Source of the DNA: Orientallactaga sibirica
Lineage: Eukaryota > Chordata > Mammalia > Rodentia > Dipodidae
Reading direction: 5' to 3'
Assembly (NCBI GenBank): GCA_036365145.1
Contig: JAEOAD010000603.1
Coordinates: 186,001-250,000 of the forward strand
Length of the DNA stretch: 64,000 nucleotides
The translations under genes were made by a program, and so were the position numbers. Positions 12,266 to 23,973 of the stretch are shown here, piece after piece. Under the pieces are notes generated by a model that ran no database searches, was not told the origin of the DNA, and was given only the letters and a program-made list of their open reading frames with translations. Position 1 is the stretch's first letter. The number at the start of each line of letters is the position of its first letter.

Positions 12266-12910
12266 TGTTGAGCACTGCCAAGCACAGGCTGGAGCCTTCA
12301 GACGATGGGCCTGAGCTGCTGGATATAACAAAGGGCTATGGAGGTTGTAACAAGCCTAGATCCTGGACTGGTCCCTCTTCGTGTGGTCACAGCATGCTTC
12401 ACCTCCCTGCCGCGGCAACCTCACCCAGAGATGCCCATGAGCAGGGCTGCTCCCTCCCCAGGCCCGGGACACCTGGACATTCTGATAGCCTTAGGTCTTA
12501 TTTTACTCATGGCCCCATGACCTTGTGACCAGTTGCCCTAGAAAGCCCTTACATGGCAACAGTTAACCGATTTCCTATAGCTGCAGCCCTCCTCTATGTG
12601 ACTAATGTCATGTAGCTTTACCGCCACTGCTTAGGCCATGTGAACCTCCCCCACTCAGTCCCTATATACTGAGATGACATCAACAAGAAACCTTTACACC
12701 AACCAATACCCTTGAGACTCATGTCCCTTCCCACTCAGAACTGCTTACAAGCCCATTCCCCTGTTGAATAAATGAGCTGCTTGCTGAAGCTACATCCCAG
12801 GTGTTTCTGCCCATCTCTCTCACAGCCACTCAAGACCCTGCTCCATAGTTGTCTGGATGCCTCTGGGGATCCAGTATACAATAGCCTGTTGGGGAACCAG
12901 GGACCCCACA
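12266..12910 (+). repeat. 5' LTR of the provirus
   Basis: Starts TGTTGAGCACTGCC and ends CCCCACA, 645 bases. A TATA-like CCTATATACTG lies near 12660 and AATAAA near 12766, which places U3, R and U5 in the usual order. Confidence 0.85.
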
Positions 12911-12912
12911 GC

Positions 12913-12930
12913 TAGTGCCTGAACAGGGAC
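12913..12930 (+). promoter_or_regulatory. Primer binding site, tRNA-Lys type
   Basis: TAGTGCCTGAACAGGGAC lies two bases after the LTR end. It differs from the known tRNA-Lys3 primer site at three positions, all transitions, and two of them are the loss of CpG. A lysine primer fits a class II (betaretrovirus-like) element. Confidence 0.8.
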
Positions 12931-13393
12931 TCTCCAAGACATGCTGGGGGTAAGTTAGTGCTCCCCCAGAGAGACAATCATCATCTAGTGGGACATCGGC
13001 CCCCCATGCCTCCACGCTTTGAGGGCTGGCAGAAGCTTTCCTTTTCCTCCTTTACTTTTGGTTTGCACCAAACCATTGCAAGGGATTGGGTACGATGAAT
13101 GAGCAATTGACATCTCTTGGCTGAGGCCACTCTTTGGCATTGACTGAAGGCCCCTAGCCCTCTGACCAAACCCTGACAGCCCACCCAGGCATTGGCAACA
13201 ACCTCCTTTCTAGCTCTCTCCAACACAAAAAAAAACTGGTAATGCAAGGACCATTTAAAAGCCCTTAGAGCAGTTGCTGGACTCTTGAACTTGTGGACAG
13301 GCTTGTGTTGACCTCTGGGGAATTACCCATGGTGCTATCTAGCCCTTGGGAATGTTGCCCTCTAGTCTTGGCATTTCCACTGTTTTTTCTTTC

Positions 13394-14830
13394 ATGGGCA
13401 ATATTGCCTCCCACCAAAAGGAATAATAGTTTTGTGGACTAAGAGCAATTCAGAAAGTTAGGGGAATTAACCTCTCCCAGAGAGAGGGCATCTGCTTCTA
13501 GGAGGAAGTTCTCCAAATTGCCCCCTGGATGATTTCTGGGGATCCATATGACCCAGATGTATGGACCCGCATAGCTTATCTGCTAGGAGATGAGAAATTC
13601 AAGAAGGAATTCCCCCTTCCCTCTCTTTTCTCCCAATCATAGCAGCTGTTAGGCAATGCATTAGCCTCCCTAAGACCTTCCACACAGAAATCAGAGAATG
13701 ACTCTGATGAGGAAAGTCCCAAGGACCAGCCAGTGGTAGACCTCAGTTCCCTTGAAAAAGCGATAGAAGAAATCAGAAAAAAAGAATAACCCCAAACTCC
13801 CCTACAAACTCTCTTATACGCACTCCCCTTTATCTGCCTTTGCCACCATACCCACCTCCTGATCCAGGCTGCCCCCCTCTGGACTCAAGTTACACAAGTC
13901 AAAACAATCCCAATATGATAAACTCCCCTGGCCAGGACCCCTCTCTATCTGTGCCCCAAGATAACAGTAGAAAGGCATTCAATCAGGAAGTAGCAGCCTT
14001 TCCTGTTAATGTTCAACCAACTTGGGCTCGGCCCCAAGACTGGTACCCATATCAAGCCATTGATCTTAAAGAACTCATTGTTAGGGAGGATGCAATCCAT
14101 GCACCATGGTCTAAGTCCCTCCACCAGAGCCTACGGGCTCCATTAATACCCCCCAGGACTGGCGGGATATCTGGCGGTCCTCGCTGTCTAGTCCCCTGTT
14201 CCTTCAATGGGAAGCCCTCTATAAAGACAAATGCCTCCAACAAATAAAAAGAAACCAAAATCAACAAAATATTCCCTGGGGGGTTGATGAATTATTCAGA
14301 CAGGCCTTCAGCAGGCCCGACAGCCCCCAGGGTTTTATGACCAAGTTCACCTCTGCACCCTCCAGGTATGGAATAGAATAACTGCCCCCCCAACACCCAA
14401 GATAATACCTCTTCCTTACTGCCTCTTCCTTACTGTCTCTTTGTCAGAAGCCAGAAGAGACCCTCTATGATTTTATATTAAGGACAAAAACCAATTTAGA
14501 GAGAAAGATCCCCCACCCAACAGCATTATTTGGGAAGGTATGACTCCAGAATGTAGATTAGCTTGCCAAGGCCTCAAAGATGAACATTATGATAAATAGA
14601 TAGTTGCTACTCAGAATATCAGAACTGCCTCACATAAGGCTGCCTCTTTAGCGCAGGACTTCACAGCAGCCTTGAAAGTCAGAGGCAAATGCTTTAATTG
14701 AGGAGAGGAAGGACACTGGAGAGGGGAATGTCCTGAAAATCGGGCCAGTAAAGGTGCCCCCGTCCAAAAACAGTTTGCCCTAGATGTTGCAAGGGGTATC
14801 ATTGGAAAAGAGACTGTCACTACACTTATG
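13394..14830 (+). pseudogene. Broken gag (matrix, capsid, nucleocapsid)
   Basis: The reading frame opens at 13394 with MGNIAS, a myristoylation-type start, and is stopped after ten codons. The longest open piece, 13840-14247, runs from a proline-rich linker into the N-terminal capsid domain (motif WYPYQAIDLKEL at about 14041-14076). The capsid reading continues in another frame. Two CCHC zinc knuckles follow. The first (14690-14731) has a TGA in place of its second cysteine. The second (14776-14817) is intact, [14 protein letters not shown], but lies in a different frame. Two knuckles and this capsid style are betaretroviral. No functional product is possible. Confidence 0.85.
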
Positions 14831-14877
14831 ACAAAGATGGCAAACCCCTAGAGCCTTTAAACTTCAAAAGGGGTAAA

Positions 14878-15218
14878 CCCTCAGCCCAGCCAATGAGAAG
14901 GAAGACCATAATTATGGAAGGGGCCCACCCAAAGCTAGCCTTAGAAATAGGAGGAAGAAGCTGGAGAGATGGATTAGCAGTTAAGGCATTTGCCTGCAAA
15001 ACCAATGGATCCCGGTTTGATTCTCCAGAATGCATGTAACCCAGATGCACAAGGGGGTGCATGTGTCTAGCTAGAGTTCATTTGCAGTGGCTGGAGGCCC
15101 TGGTGCACCCATTCTCTTTCTCTCTCTCTCTCTCAGTCTCTGCCCCTTTCACTCTCAAATAAATAAATAATTAAAAAATAAAGAAATAGGAGGAAGAATC
15201 TTCAAATGTCTGATTGAC
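14878..15218 (+). pseudogene. Protease start, cut off at the active site
   Basis: After the knuckles the sequence resembles the N-terminal strands of a retroviral aspartic protease. It reaches a leucine-isoleucine-aspartate at 15210-15218, where the catalytic triad D-T/S-G should follow. The next codon is AGG and the protease homology ends there. The reading is split by the SINE at 14960-15182. Confidence 0.6.
14960..15182 (+). repeat. tRNA-derived SINE inserted in the provirus
   Basis: Sense copy flanked by a perfect 16-bp target duplication, GAAATAGGAGGAAGAA, at 14944-14959 and 15183-15198. It therefore landed after the provirus. Confidence 0.95.
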
Positions 15219-15219
15219 A

Positions 15220-15765
15220 GGTATATCTCTATGAAAAAGAGGAAGCAGCATACCAGCTCAGCCTGCACCAAATGAGAGAAATTTCATCCCTCTGCTAATA
15301 GGCCTTGGCATGGCACTGTCCCTAGGTGCCTCTGGTAGCTCTCGTCCAAACCAACCACCTCACTGGGGACTTCCAAGACAAGCTTAACCAGGCCATGATA
15401 TTTACAACCAACAGCCTCGAATTTCTTCAGGGATAATAGAACTCTCTTGTAGGTGTCATGCTCCCAAACTGCAGAGCTTTAGACCTCATTACTGCTGAAC
15501 ATGGGGGGGGGGGCATGCATGCTCTTGGAAGAAGAATGTTGCTTTTTTTGTTAATGAATCCAGTGTGATTGAACAAAATGTCAAAACTCTCAAAAAGCTC
15601 CACAAAGAGCTATCTGACTGCTACAAGCCTGATGACCCCACCACCTGGTTCTCTAACCCCTTCGTCACCTGGCTTCATTTCTTCCTTGGCCCCTCCTTGC
15701 TATAGGGACTCTGCTACTTGTGGCCTCCTGCCTTATCAATTTTCTCAGACAACAAATAACTAGCA
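15220..15765 (+). pseudogene. Broken env, transmembrane subunit remnant
   Basis: Shows the order typical of a gamma/D-type transmembrane subunit: a small-residue-rich hydrophobic stretch near 15290-15345, a heptad-like helix region, the CX6CC disulfide motif at 15516-15542, and a hydrophobic anchor near 15650-15765. At least four stop codons and a G10 run (about 15503-15513) with frame changes break it. The surface subunit is missing. The only longer open frame here, 15569-15763, is out of frame with env and is not a gene. Confidence 0.75.
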
Positions 15766-15866
15766 TTGCTAAAGTTGCTACAAATTGGGTCCTCATACAC
15801 ACCTAGCTTCATCTGGGCCTATGGAAAATCATACAGAACTCACTCAGGATGCTGCTGTCCCATTTT

Positions 15867-15881
15867 AAAACAAAGGGGGAG
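15867..15881 (+). other. Polypurine tract of the provirus
   Basis: AAAACAAAGGGGGAG lies directly before the 3' LTR start, as required for plus-strand priming. Confidence 0.8.
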
Positions 15882-15882
15882 T

Positions 15883-16168
15883 TGTTGGACATTTCCAAGC
15901 ACAGGATGGAGCCTTCAGGAGACGGGCCTGAGCTGCCAGATGTAACGAAGTGCCCTGGGCTACAGAGGTTGTAACAAGCCTAGGTCCAAGGCTGGTAAAG
16001 TGGGACTGCTCCCTCTTCATGAGGTCACAGCATGCCTCCTCCCACCCCCACAACCGCACCATGAGCAGGGCTGCTCCCTCCCCAGGCATGGGACACCTGA
16101 ACATTTTGATTGCCTTAGGTTTCATTTTCCTCATAGCCCCATGACCTTGTGACCAGTTGCCCTAGAAA
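15883..16168 (+). repeat. Truncated 3' LTR
   Basis: Starts TGTTGGACATTTCC and follows the 5' LTR up to GACCAGTTGCCCTAGAAA. There similarity stops abruptly: the remaining U3, R and U5 are missing, so the target duplication cannot be checked. Confidence 0.85.
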
Positions 16169-17385
16169 CCTTGTGACCAAGGTCTACTGTGAAACCCGAG
16201 AATTTAGTGGAAAGTGTGTGTGTTTAAGTCCCCATCTCCAGTCAGCTCATGCTGAGAAACGAAGGTGTATAAAGGGCATCACTGAACATGTACTCTGCCT
16301 GTCAGTCTTCCTTCTGCTGGGGGAAAGGTTGCACTGTTAAATTTTGTGTTCTGTTGGAGAAACTGGGCCACTAGAGTGATTGCTCACCCTGTGATGCTGA
16401 GCTATTTTGAAGAATCCTTTCTAATAGACCTAAGGCAAAATTGTGAAACAGTCATTTGTCTCTGTCACTCCCAGTCCTTCCTGCTCATTGGTGGCTCTGA
16501 TTCCCTTCTTCCCTTTCACCCTCTGTCAATGAATTTCTCCTAATTTGCACCACAAATTAACTAAAAATGGTTTAAAAGGCTGTACCCTTTAGGTATACTT
16601 TTGCTTTAGGAAACACAAAAGATTTAAATCATGCAGTCTTAAAAGGCAGTGTTTCAGATATTTGTTGGCTAGCAGGGGAGAGACCTTTGGACTGAGGAGG
16701 TATCCTGGAATTTATCTGTTCACGCAAACATCTCAGCTGGCTCCCTGCTGGAAAACACTATGTCATTTAAACAACCATGTCTATTCCAGCATTTTCTAAG
16801 GTGAGCTTCATGGAGTGTTATTTGAGTTAAACTGTGATCAGATACAAAAGGAATAAGCAGGTGTTCTTGCTGAAGAGATTCTCAAAATTCTTAACATATT
16901 CATGTAAAGGAAGAAAATTAAACTTTCAGAGGGTTAAGTATGCAACATTTTCCATGAAATTTGAATATTTTCCATTTCTCACTTTTCTTTAAGTACCCTT
17001 AGCATCTGTGTGAACACCAACCCTCTAGTCCAGTGAGTAAAGTGAGGCAGGGAGCAGTACAGTGATGTGCTTAAGGAAACTTATTACTGAACAAGATTAG
17101 AGGGCAGGGTGACCTGATTCCATAAGGTCAGACAGCTTAATTGCAGCTAATGGGCTGAATCTCTCTCTCTTCTGCTAGCCTCTATCTGGTTCCCAAACAG
17201 AAATGCTGGTTCATTGGTTTTGCACTGGATTTTTAACACCTAGCTCAGTGCTTGACACACAGGTTCTGTGTGAATTAGTATTTAATAAAATTGAATTGAG
17301 ATTGTGTATGGAGACAGAAGTGCTTTGCAGCTCATGGCAGCCTGATTCCCATTATGGTGCTGTGTATGAATAAGTCCATACTTAC

Positions 17386-17560
17386 ACTGAGAATATGTGG
17401 TCGCCGTTCCACTGACACTGAACCTGTTGAGGTGCAGTCTGTGTGTGACCACATTCTTCTGTGGTTGGAACAGGACAATGTGCACCTTGGGTGCAAACAA
17501 GCAACCCAAGACCACAAAGCCACTGAGGCTAACGGAGATGCACATAGTTGTCGTCTGTAC
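17386..17560 (-). CDS. Grm3: Grm3 exon 5: seventh membrane helix and cytoplasmic tail
   Basis: Encodes 58 residues plus one base, from VQTTTMCISVSL to TTYSQ (residues 798-855 of 879). It covers TM7 (about TMCISVSLSGFVVLGCLFA) and the first part of the cytoplasmic tail, including FAPKVHIVLFQPQKN, the membrane-proximal segment of the class C receptors. The acceptor is TTTCTTTACAG before 17560 and the donor is GTAAGT from 17385. Exon 4 ends in phase 0, so RV is formed across the junction. mGlu3 is a Gi/o-coupled glutamate receptor on neurons and astrocytes that lowers cAMP (known). The open frame continues into intron on both sides, so ORF ends are not exon ends. The match over the exon is continuous, so I am very sure. 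Confidence 0.98.
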
Positions 17561-18279
17561 CTGTAAAGAAAGGTTGTTTGGTAAGTGTCTGGAGGGAGAT
17601 TCATTCAGGTAGTCAGCTAAGCAGAGCATTGGAATAAGACCAAAACGAGAAGACTAAAATCAGTCATAACATTCTTATTGTAGCTAAATCAATATGCTAA
17701 TTATATTGGATGTTCTGTGTTTGGGATATTCATGAAAACATTGTTTAGGATTTCTAAGCAAGCAACATTTGTTTGGGATGCTATTGAATGCTTGCCAAGA
17801 CTTCACATGGATTTTCTTGATTTGTTTGTTTTCTTTATATTTGAATGAAAATATTGATGCAGTACCATTGAAGCAAGAATCTTAAGTAGTAAAACATAAA
17901 TAGTCACTGATGAAAAGTCTAGATTACTGATGGTTTTGGCCAAGAAATTTAAGCTTTTCAAGGTTATGAACATTTTAGGCTTTTAACATTATTCTGTCTT
18001 TTTATTTTGCCAAGAAACCCTGTCAATCAACAACTCACTACTCACTACTCAGGGCACTCTAAGCTTCTTGTTTTACACACTTTGCTGGCATTTCTCATGA
18101 ATGTTGATTCAGCAGATATCCACCATCAATGTTTGGGTCTCTAGACTTTCAAATGGCAGAAGTTTTTCACTCTGCATGCACAGCCTTCTTTCTGCTCTAT
18201 CATGCTCCTACTAACAGTTTTGGTTTTTGTCTCCAGAGTTGTAAATAGAATAGAAATTTAAATGAAAATGCATAGCTTC

Positions 18280-18309
18280 TGAATGAATGAATGAATGAAT
18301 GAATGAATA
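18280..18309 (+). repeat. (GAAT)n microsatellite
   Basis: Seven near-perfect GAAT units in a row. Confidence 0.9.
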
Positions 18310-19944
18310 TATGAGGGGGAAATGGTTGTCTGGAATCTATATGAAAGGTGCACTTGAAATGAATGGTGTATGTGAGTATATATGTGGCTCATGGCCCTAA
18401 GGCTGTAGAATGATTTCTGTTCTGAACAGTGCCATTTCATTGGGGGGGATGTTCTCCACCAAGCCCACTGTACTAGACGGCATGACCAACTTTTACTATT
18501 GAGTGTCCCCCAGAAGAAACACTGAAAGTAATTGGGGAGTTATGCTGTCCCATTGTATTCCCCAGGGACAAAAAGTAGATCAAAAATAATTTAAGTTCTG
18601 GGCCAGTCCAGGCAGATATACCCATAATGTGTTACTTAGCGCTTTCCACTGAAGGGCTCGATCTGTAGATGGCCAGTGGCCCTGGGAGTAAGAGGAAGCC
18701 TAACACACAAATCTCGTTGTTGGACAGAGAGACAAGACCAAGATCTCTCTGGTGTTTGTGCTACCCCAGTAAAATCCCTAATGGCTCTTTCTTAGCTTCC
18801 CTGCCTTGCAGAGCCAGGAGGCTGCAGGCACAGGGAATCTCAGGATTCTGCCCCCAGCATAATGGGTGAATGCCAAGTTGCTGTGAATAGATGGGGACTT
18901 CTTATAAGAATTTACAACTGTTTTAAGTTTACTTTATCCCTCTATGCTTCTGTGGGACTACTAACAGAAAAACAGTCTCAAGATTTATGCTTAAATTTAG
19001 ACGTGCTCCAAACTGAATTTGTAAGAAAATTTCTAATAATGTTCAAATCTGCTTTCATGTTTAAAAAATGTGTTTCAGGGAAGTTATAAGAAACAAAGTT
19101 CCAAAATCAATAAATGAAAAATGTACATGTTTATTCTAGATAAATAGTATAAGTCATATCTGGTCTATTCATTCATAAAAAGTTATTTCAAAAGACCCTT
19201 TGAAGAAAAAAAACTTAATGGTCATACTAAAAGTCATATGGTAAGGAAAATAAAAGATTTTGTTGGTACTTATGAGATGAACTGACTAAAGAAGATAAAC
19301 TGGAGAGGAAACTTTAAATGTTGGGTGTTAAATGTTTGATGAAAAAGATTGTTACAAATGGGTTACATAGATTGTAGAATAAAAGTATGGGGATGAAGGT
19401 ATGAGTAAACTTGAACAGAAGGTTAAAGACAAAGTACTTACTCAGATTACAGACTTCTTAGGATATAAAATGATTATTAGCCTAGGGCTTACATCAGACT
19501 AACAAAATATGGCCCTGGCTAGTAACAGGTTGCTATGGTATTGAGGTTGTAAACTTAACTTTAACTCATTGATGTTAATCTGGTCATAATGGTAATGAAA
19601 GACTGAACTTAGAGTCCCCAACCAAGTTAGGTAGGTTCCTCTATTTGTCAACCTTTAAACTAAATCTTAAGGTTAAAATTGACTCATTAATATTTACTTC
19701 TCCCTAAAGTTAGTATATCTAAACCCTGCCTCAAAGAGAAAAAATCTCAGAAAAATTATCTACTCTTTTTTCCCCTATTTTATAAGGTAAATAGACTACA
19801 TTTGGAGACATTGAACAGTATTTATCTGCATTACAGATGGAAACTAATTACTTCATGGTGAGCAGTGAAAAAATTCTAAACAAAGTTATATTGTAAGTTA
19901 AGATGTAATTCCTCTAACAGTCAATCTTATTACTTTAAATTTGT

Positions 19945-20150
19945 AGTTATTTATTTTTGACAGAGAAAGAGGGAGAGAGAGAGAGAGGGGTGGCAGAGAA
20001 TGGGCATGCCAGGGCCTCCAGCCACTGCAAATGAATTCCAGATGCATGCACCCCCTTGTGCATCTGGCTAATGTGGATCCTGGGGGATTGAACCTGGGTC
20101 CTTTGGATTTGCAGGTAAATGCTTTAACCACTAAGCCATCCCTCAAGCCC
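19945..20150 (-). repeat. tRNA-derived SINE
   Basis: Reverse copy with a (GA)n stretch near the tail. Similar ACAGTC...TTA...ACTT sequence on both sides suggests a decayed target duplication. Confidence 0.88.
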
Positions 20151-20355
20151 ACAGTCTTAATACTTAGATTTAACTTACATTATTACTGAGAAAGTTTACT
20201 GAAGTACCACAGACAAAATTATAGAGTTGGTTAAGGTTTGAGTAGATATAGATTATGTCATGAAACTTTGTGTATGTTTGGAATTCACTACAATTCTATA
20301 AAATTGATTTGGAGTAGATTAAAAATATTTCTTTTTCTTTTTTTTTTCTTTTTGC

Positions 20356-20464
20356 TCAGCAGTTAAAGGGGCTTGTTTACAAGCCAGATGCACATAGTGG
20401 AACATGCATTTGAAGATTGTAGTGCCAAATGGCCCTGGCATGCCTATTCCCTCTCTTTCCATGA
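20356..20464 (+). repeat. tRNA-derived SINE fragment
   Basis: Sense fragment (CAGCAGTTAAAGGGGCTTG, then GCCAGATGCACATAGTGG) with the B box region deleted. Confidence 0.65.
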
Positions 20465-22169
20465 AACTTGTCTCCTTTATTCATTAGATTGTTGAAGTTT
20501 AGTCCAGTTCCTCTGTCTTTGGGTATATTAGATATAGCTGAATTAATTTCAGAAACTGACTTATAGGTTGGATCTTATTTAGCTTTTAAAAGTGCTAAAT
20601 TTCCTGATAAATATATGTAAATATTATATAAAGGTATCCCAATTATGATGAACTTTAAAAATTGTAAAATTTTTCATGTCTTCATATTTGAGCCAAAAAT
20701 GTTACTACATAATATATATTTCTTGTTAATTTTTAATTCTATTAGCAGATCTTTTGTTCATAGTTTACTCTCTGTAGCCTGATGTGCCTTAAATATATGA
20801 ACTCTACCTTTTCGTTAATACCAGACTTTTCCAGATATCAGAATACTGTAATTTGTTTTATAAAAAGTACATAATGTTTTGGCTATTAATAAACATACAT
20901 CACCATGTCTGGTTAAAACTCTGTAACTTTATGATGGTTCTTGTTTTGTTCATACTAGTTTTGCTGGGTGATTATCACTGAGGTTATAATCTAAGCCTTA
21001 TAAAACGTGACTTATTGTAATCTTGTTCTTAAAAAAAACTGAAAAAGCTCCCCATGTCTTAGGGAAATCCACTGCATTCAAACAATGTTATTATACTTTG
21101 TCTAAGCTTCATATAACAGTCATAAATATTTCTTTAGTTAAGCTTAAAATTGTCCAATGGTAAAAGGTACTTATTTATAAAATTACTTTATGTCTATCAT
21201 ATTGCCTCTAATGTATATTAAAAGTGGGCTTGCTAAACTCAACAACAACCAAGTTTTATTTTATTCTTATGCTATGTATACTAAGTCTCAGTGAAGATTT
21301 AACTTAATTAATTGTCTCATTTCTGGTATCTTAAGTTCATTGCATAGATATTGATACTTAAGATATGTTTCCTGCCCTAGAAAAATAACCTTAAATTGCT
21401 GCTCTGCTTCCAGTTTGGGTGGTAATTGGTAATTACATTGGTATACAGACTAGCCAAAGTTGTTTTCAAACAGAGATGCCCAATTTTTATACTGTCTTGT
21501 CTTTTCCTGACATAAGTTTCTAGATTAAATCAATTGGCCTAAAGTTATTGATAAAATGATTGTAAAATATTTTCAGGACTACTAAAATGTTCTGCCTATA
21601 CTTATAACTGACAGACACTTAAAAGACAGAATGTGTATGCTTTCTATGTCCCAGATATACACTGCCACCTGACAATTAAACTTAAATATTAATCAGAATG
21701 ATATTAAATTATTGTGTCATTCTCTAACCAGATTGGCTTTGCTAACCAGATATATTCTACACCTTTTTAACTAATATGTTTTGCTAATCAGGTATGCACA
21801 GTCTCTCTGAGTGATTAATAACCATATATAAAATCCAAAATTAATTGGAAACATTGTAGTTAAAAGGATAACCAATATTTTGTTTCCTGCTCCCAGGTCA
21901 GAAGACCACAGGAGATAATGGGACACTTAGTAAATTCTAGCTTCTGGTAAGTTACCTATATTCTTGATCAGAGAGGATATGGAGACCCAGAGATGGATTC
22001 CAAGTCAGTGTATCTGCAACAGGGAGTCACATCAGAGGAAAATCAGCCCTTCAGGCTTCCCAAAAGAGGGAGGGCCACTTGGTCAGCATGGCCTTGGCTT
22101 ATCCTAGCAGATGACAATGCTGAGAGTCATAGAACTCCTCACACATCCCTAAAAGTCTCTCCTACAGTG

Positions 22170-22325
22170 TTTTTTTTTTTTTTTTTTTTTTTGGTAGGGT
22201 CTCGCTATAGCCCAGGCTGACCTGGAATTCACTATGCAGTCTCAGGGTGGCCTTGAACTCATGGCTATCCTCCTACCTCTGCTTCCCGAGTGCTAGGATT
22301 AAATGCATGTGCCACCATACCTGGC
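22170..22325 (-). repeat. B1-like SINE
   Basis: Reverse copy with a T23-type tail, flanked by CTACAG on each side. Confidence 0.92.
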
Positions 22326-23122
22326 TACAGCACCATTTTTACCTCCAAAATATACAGTTAATTCTGGCAGCCTACCTGGTCTTAATCACCCAGTAAGAAA
22401 AATATAACTACAATATAAACAATGATTCAGATTAATAGGCTCCCCTGTCTGATGATGACTTATAATACTAAACTCTAACATTAACTCATGCCTTCTGCCT
22501 CTGCCTCTGCCTGTCTCTGATTAATGTCACTTACCCTGACCCCAGCTCCTGCCACTTGCCTTAGCCAGAATCAGAGCTATTCCTTGGGCCTCCTCCTTCC
22601 TTATCCCTTACGCTATCTCATCCAGGGATAAGTACACTACCACCCTAATGGACATCCTCAAACTTAAACTCTTGTGTTCCTAGTCTTCTCCTGATCCCCA
22701 AATGCTCCTCTTGAATACACTGATGCCCCTTTGCCTCCTCTCTCTTGCCCCAAGCCCTCTATCCCTCACCTCTGAGTGCTCATCCTCCCCTTGTGCCTGG
22801 TGTTTTGATGTCATAACAAGCTCCTTAATTCTTCCTTCTGTTCTCTTATGGGGCGCACAGAGCCTATCTCCCCCCCCTTCTCTATAATAGATGTCACCAG
22901 TGACTGCCCTGATGCCACTCAATTTAGAGATGATACGAGAGAAGTCTTTGTTTCATTCAGGACCAAGTTGTAACAGCCACCATGGAACTTCCTCCTCATC
23001 ACCTGCCCTGAAGGGAGACCCATTGACCACATTACCCAGCCTCTTCCATAAGAACTCATTGGCCCCTATGGTCAGCATGAAAAAATTAACATTAATCTCT
23101 TATTATTAACAAAAGGCTAGAA

Positions 23123-23513
23123 TGTTAGGTCAGGAGAGGCTCCCCAACCCCCAAAAAAAAAAAAAAATGGAGACACCAAGGACAGCAGGATGGCAACAGA
23201 GACAAGGAAGCAGGTTATCCACATTCCTCAAGAAACTGCCCAGCCATTATCCCTTCCTTGCCTAACAATGTCCCCAGGTCATGGTTTCCTGCCCCCTTAT
23301 CTTGTAAGTCGCCTGGTTGGTGTTATGTTCTCATATCCCAGCTATTTGAAATGGCTAATGTAAAAGCCTGTAAAGCCCACTACTTGAGAAACTCAGGTTG
23401 GCTGTGCTCCTCTCTTGTGAGTCAGCCCTGGCAGCTCATGCTTCTCCCAAATAAAAGCTTTCATCTTTGCCTCAGAGTGGTTTGCATGGTCGTGGTCACC
23501 ACTGCTCCTTACA
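23123..23513 (+). repeat. LTR, possibly a 3' LTR
   Basis: 391 bases from TGTTAGGTCAGG to CTCCTTACA, with AATAAAAGCTTTCATC near 23449 as polyadenylation region. Its partner at 53086-53476 has exactly the same length. The flanking five bases do not match each other (TAGAA and ATGAA), and AACAAAAGGCTAGAA just upstream resembles a polypurine tract. That suggests the end of a longer element rather than a solo LTR. Confidence 0.75.
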
Positions 23514-23973
23514 ATGAAGACACCATGTAATCATCTTTCAGCCATTCTGTAGGATGTATGCATCTTTAGTCTCTGTGGACTTAGAGATCATAAACCCACC
23601 CAGCCACAAAAGAACTGCCTACTTCTTCCTTGTTACCCTTCAATCATCATTGAGAGGGAAGCAGCAAGGAACATGGACCGGGAGCACAAGAGAGAAGAAA
23701 GCAGCCAACCGGTGTTGGCTCTTGACTTGAGATAGGCCTGGCCTTGGAAGAAAGGATAGCTAATGTTGATACAAGTTTTTGATAATTAGGTAGGTATAAA
23801 ATATTTTAATTTATAAGTAGTGACAATTTCCAGAGGAAAATGACTGTAATTCATTAAAGCTACCTTAGTGCATGCAAATCCATGGGCCTACCAAGGTCTT
23901 GAGTATGTTCTTTTATTGTTCTGTTCACAGAGTTGCATATGGTGAGCACTCAGGACTTGAATGTGTCTACTGG

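Larger units (their letters stand above)
12266..16168 (+). mobile_element. Defective betaretrovirus-like endogenous provirus
   Basis: An old, inactive provirus. Order: 5' LTR (12266-12910), lysine-tRNA primer site (12913-12930), gag remnant (13394 to about 14830), start of protease, a large deletion, env transmembrane remnant (about 15220-15765), polypurine tract (about 15867-15881), and a 3' LTR that stops after about 286 bases. Reverse transcriptase and integrase are absent. Every frame carries stops and shifts. The paired LTR portions differ at many sites by eye, so the insertion is old. A SINE inserted later at 14960-15182. It has the same orientation as the + strand, so it is antisense to Grm3. 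Confidence 0.88.

Noticed and set aside
15569..15763. 64-codon ORF at the 3' end of the provirus as an accessory gene
   Set aside because: It is the alternative frame of the env transmembrane remnant, without its own signals.
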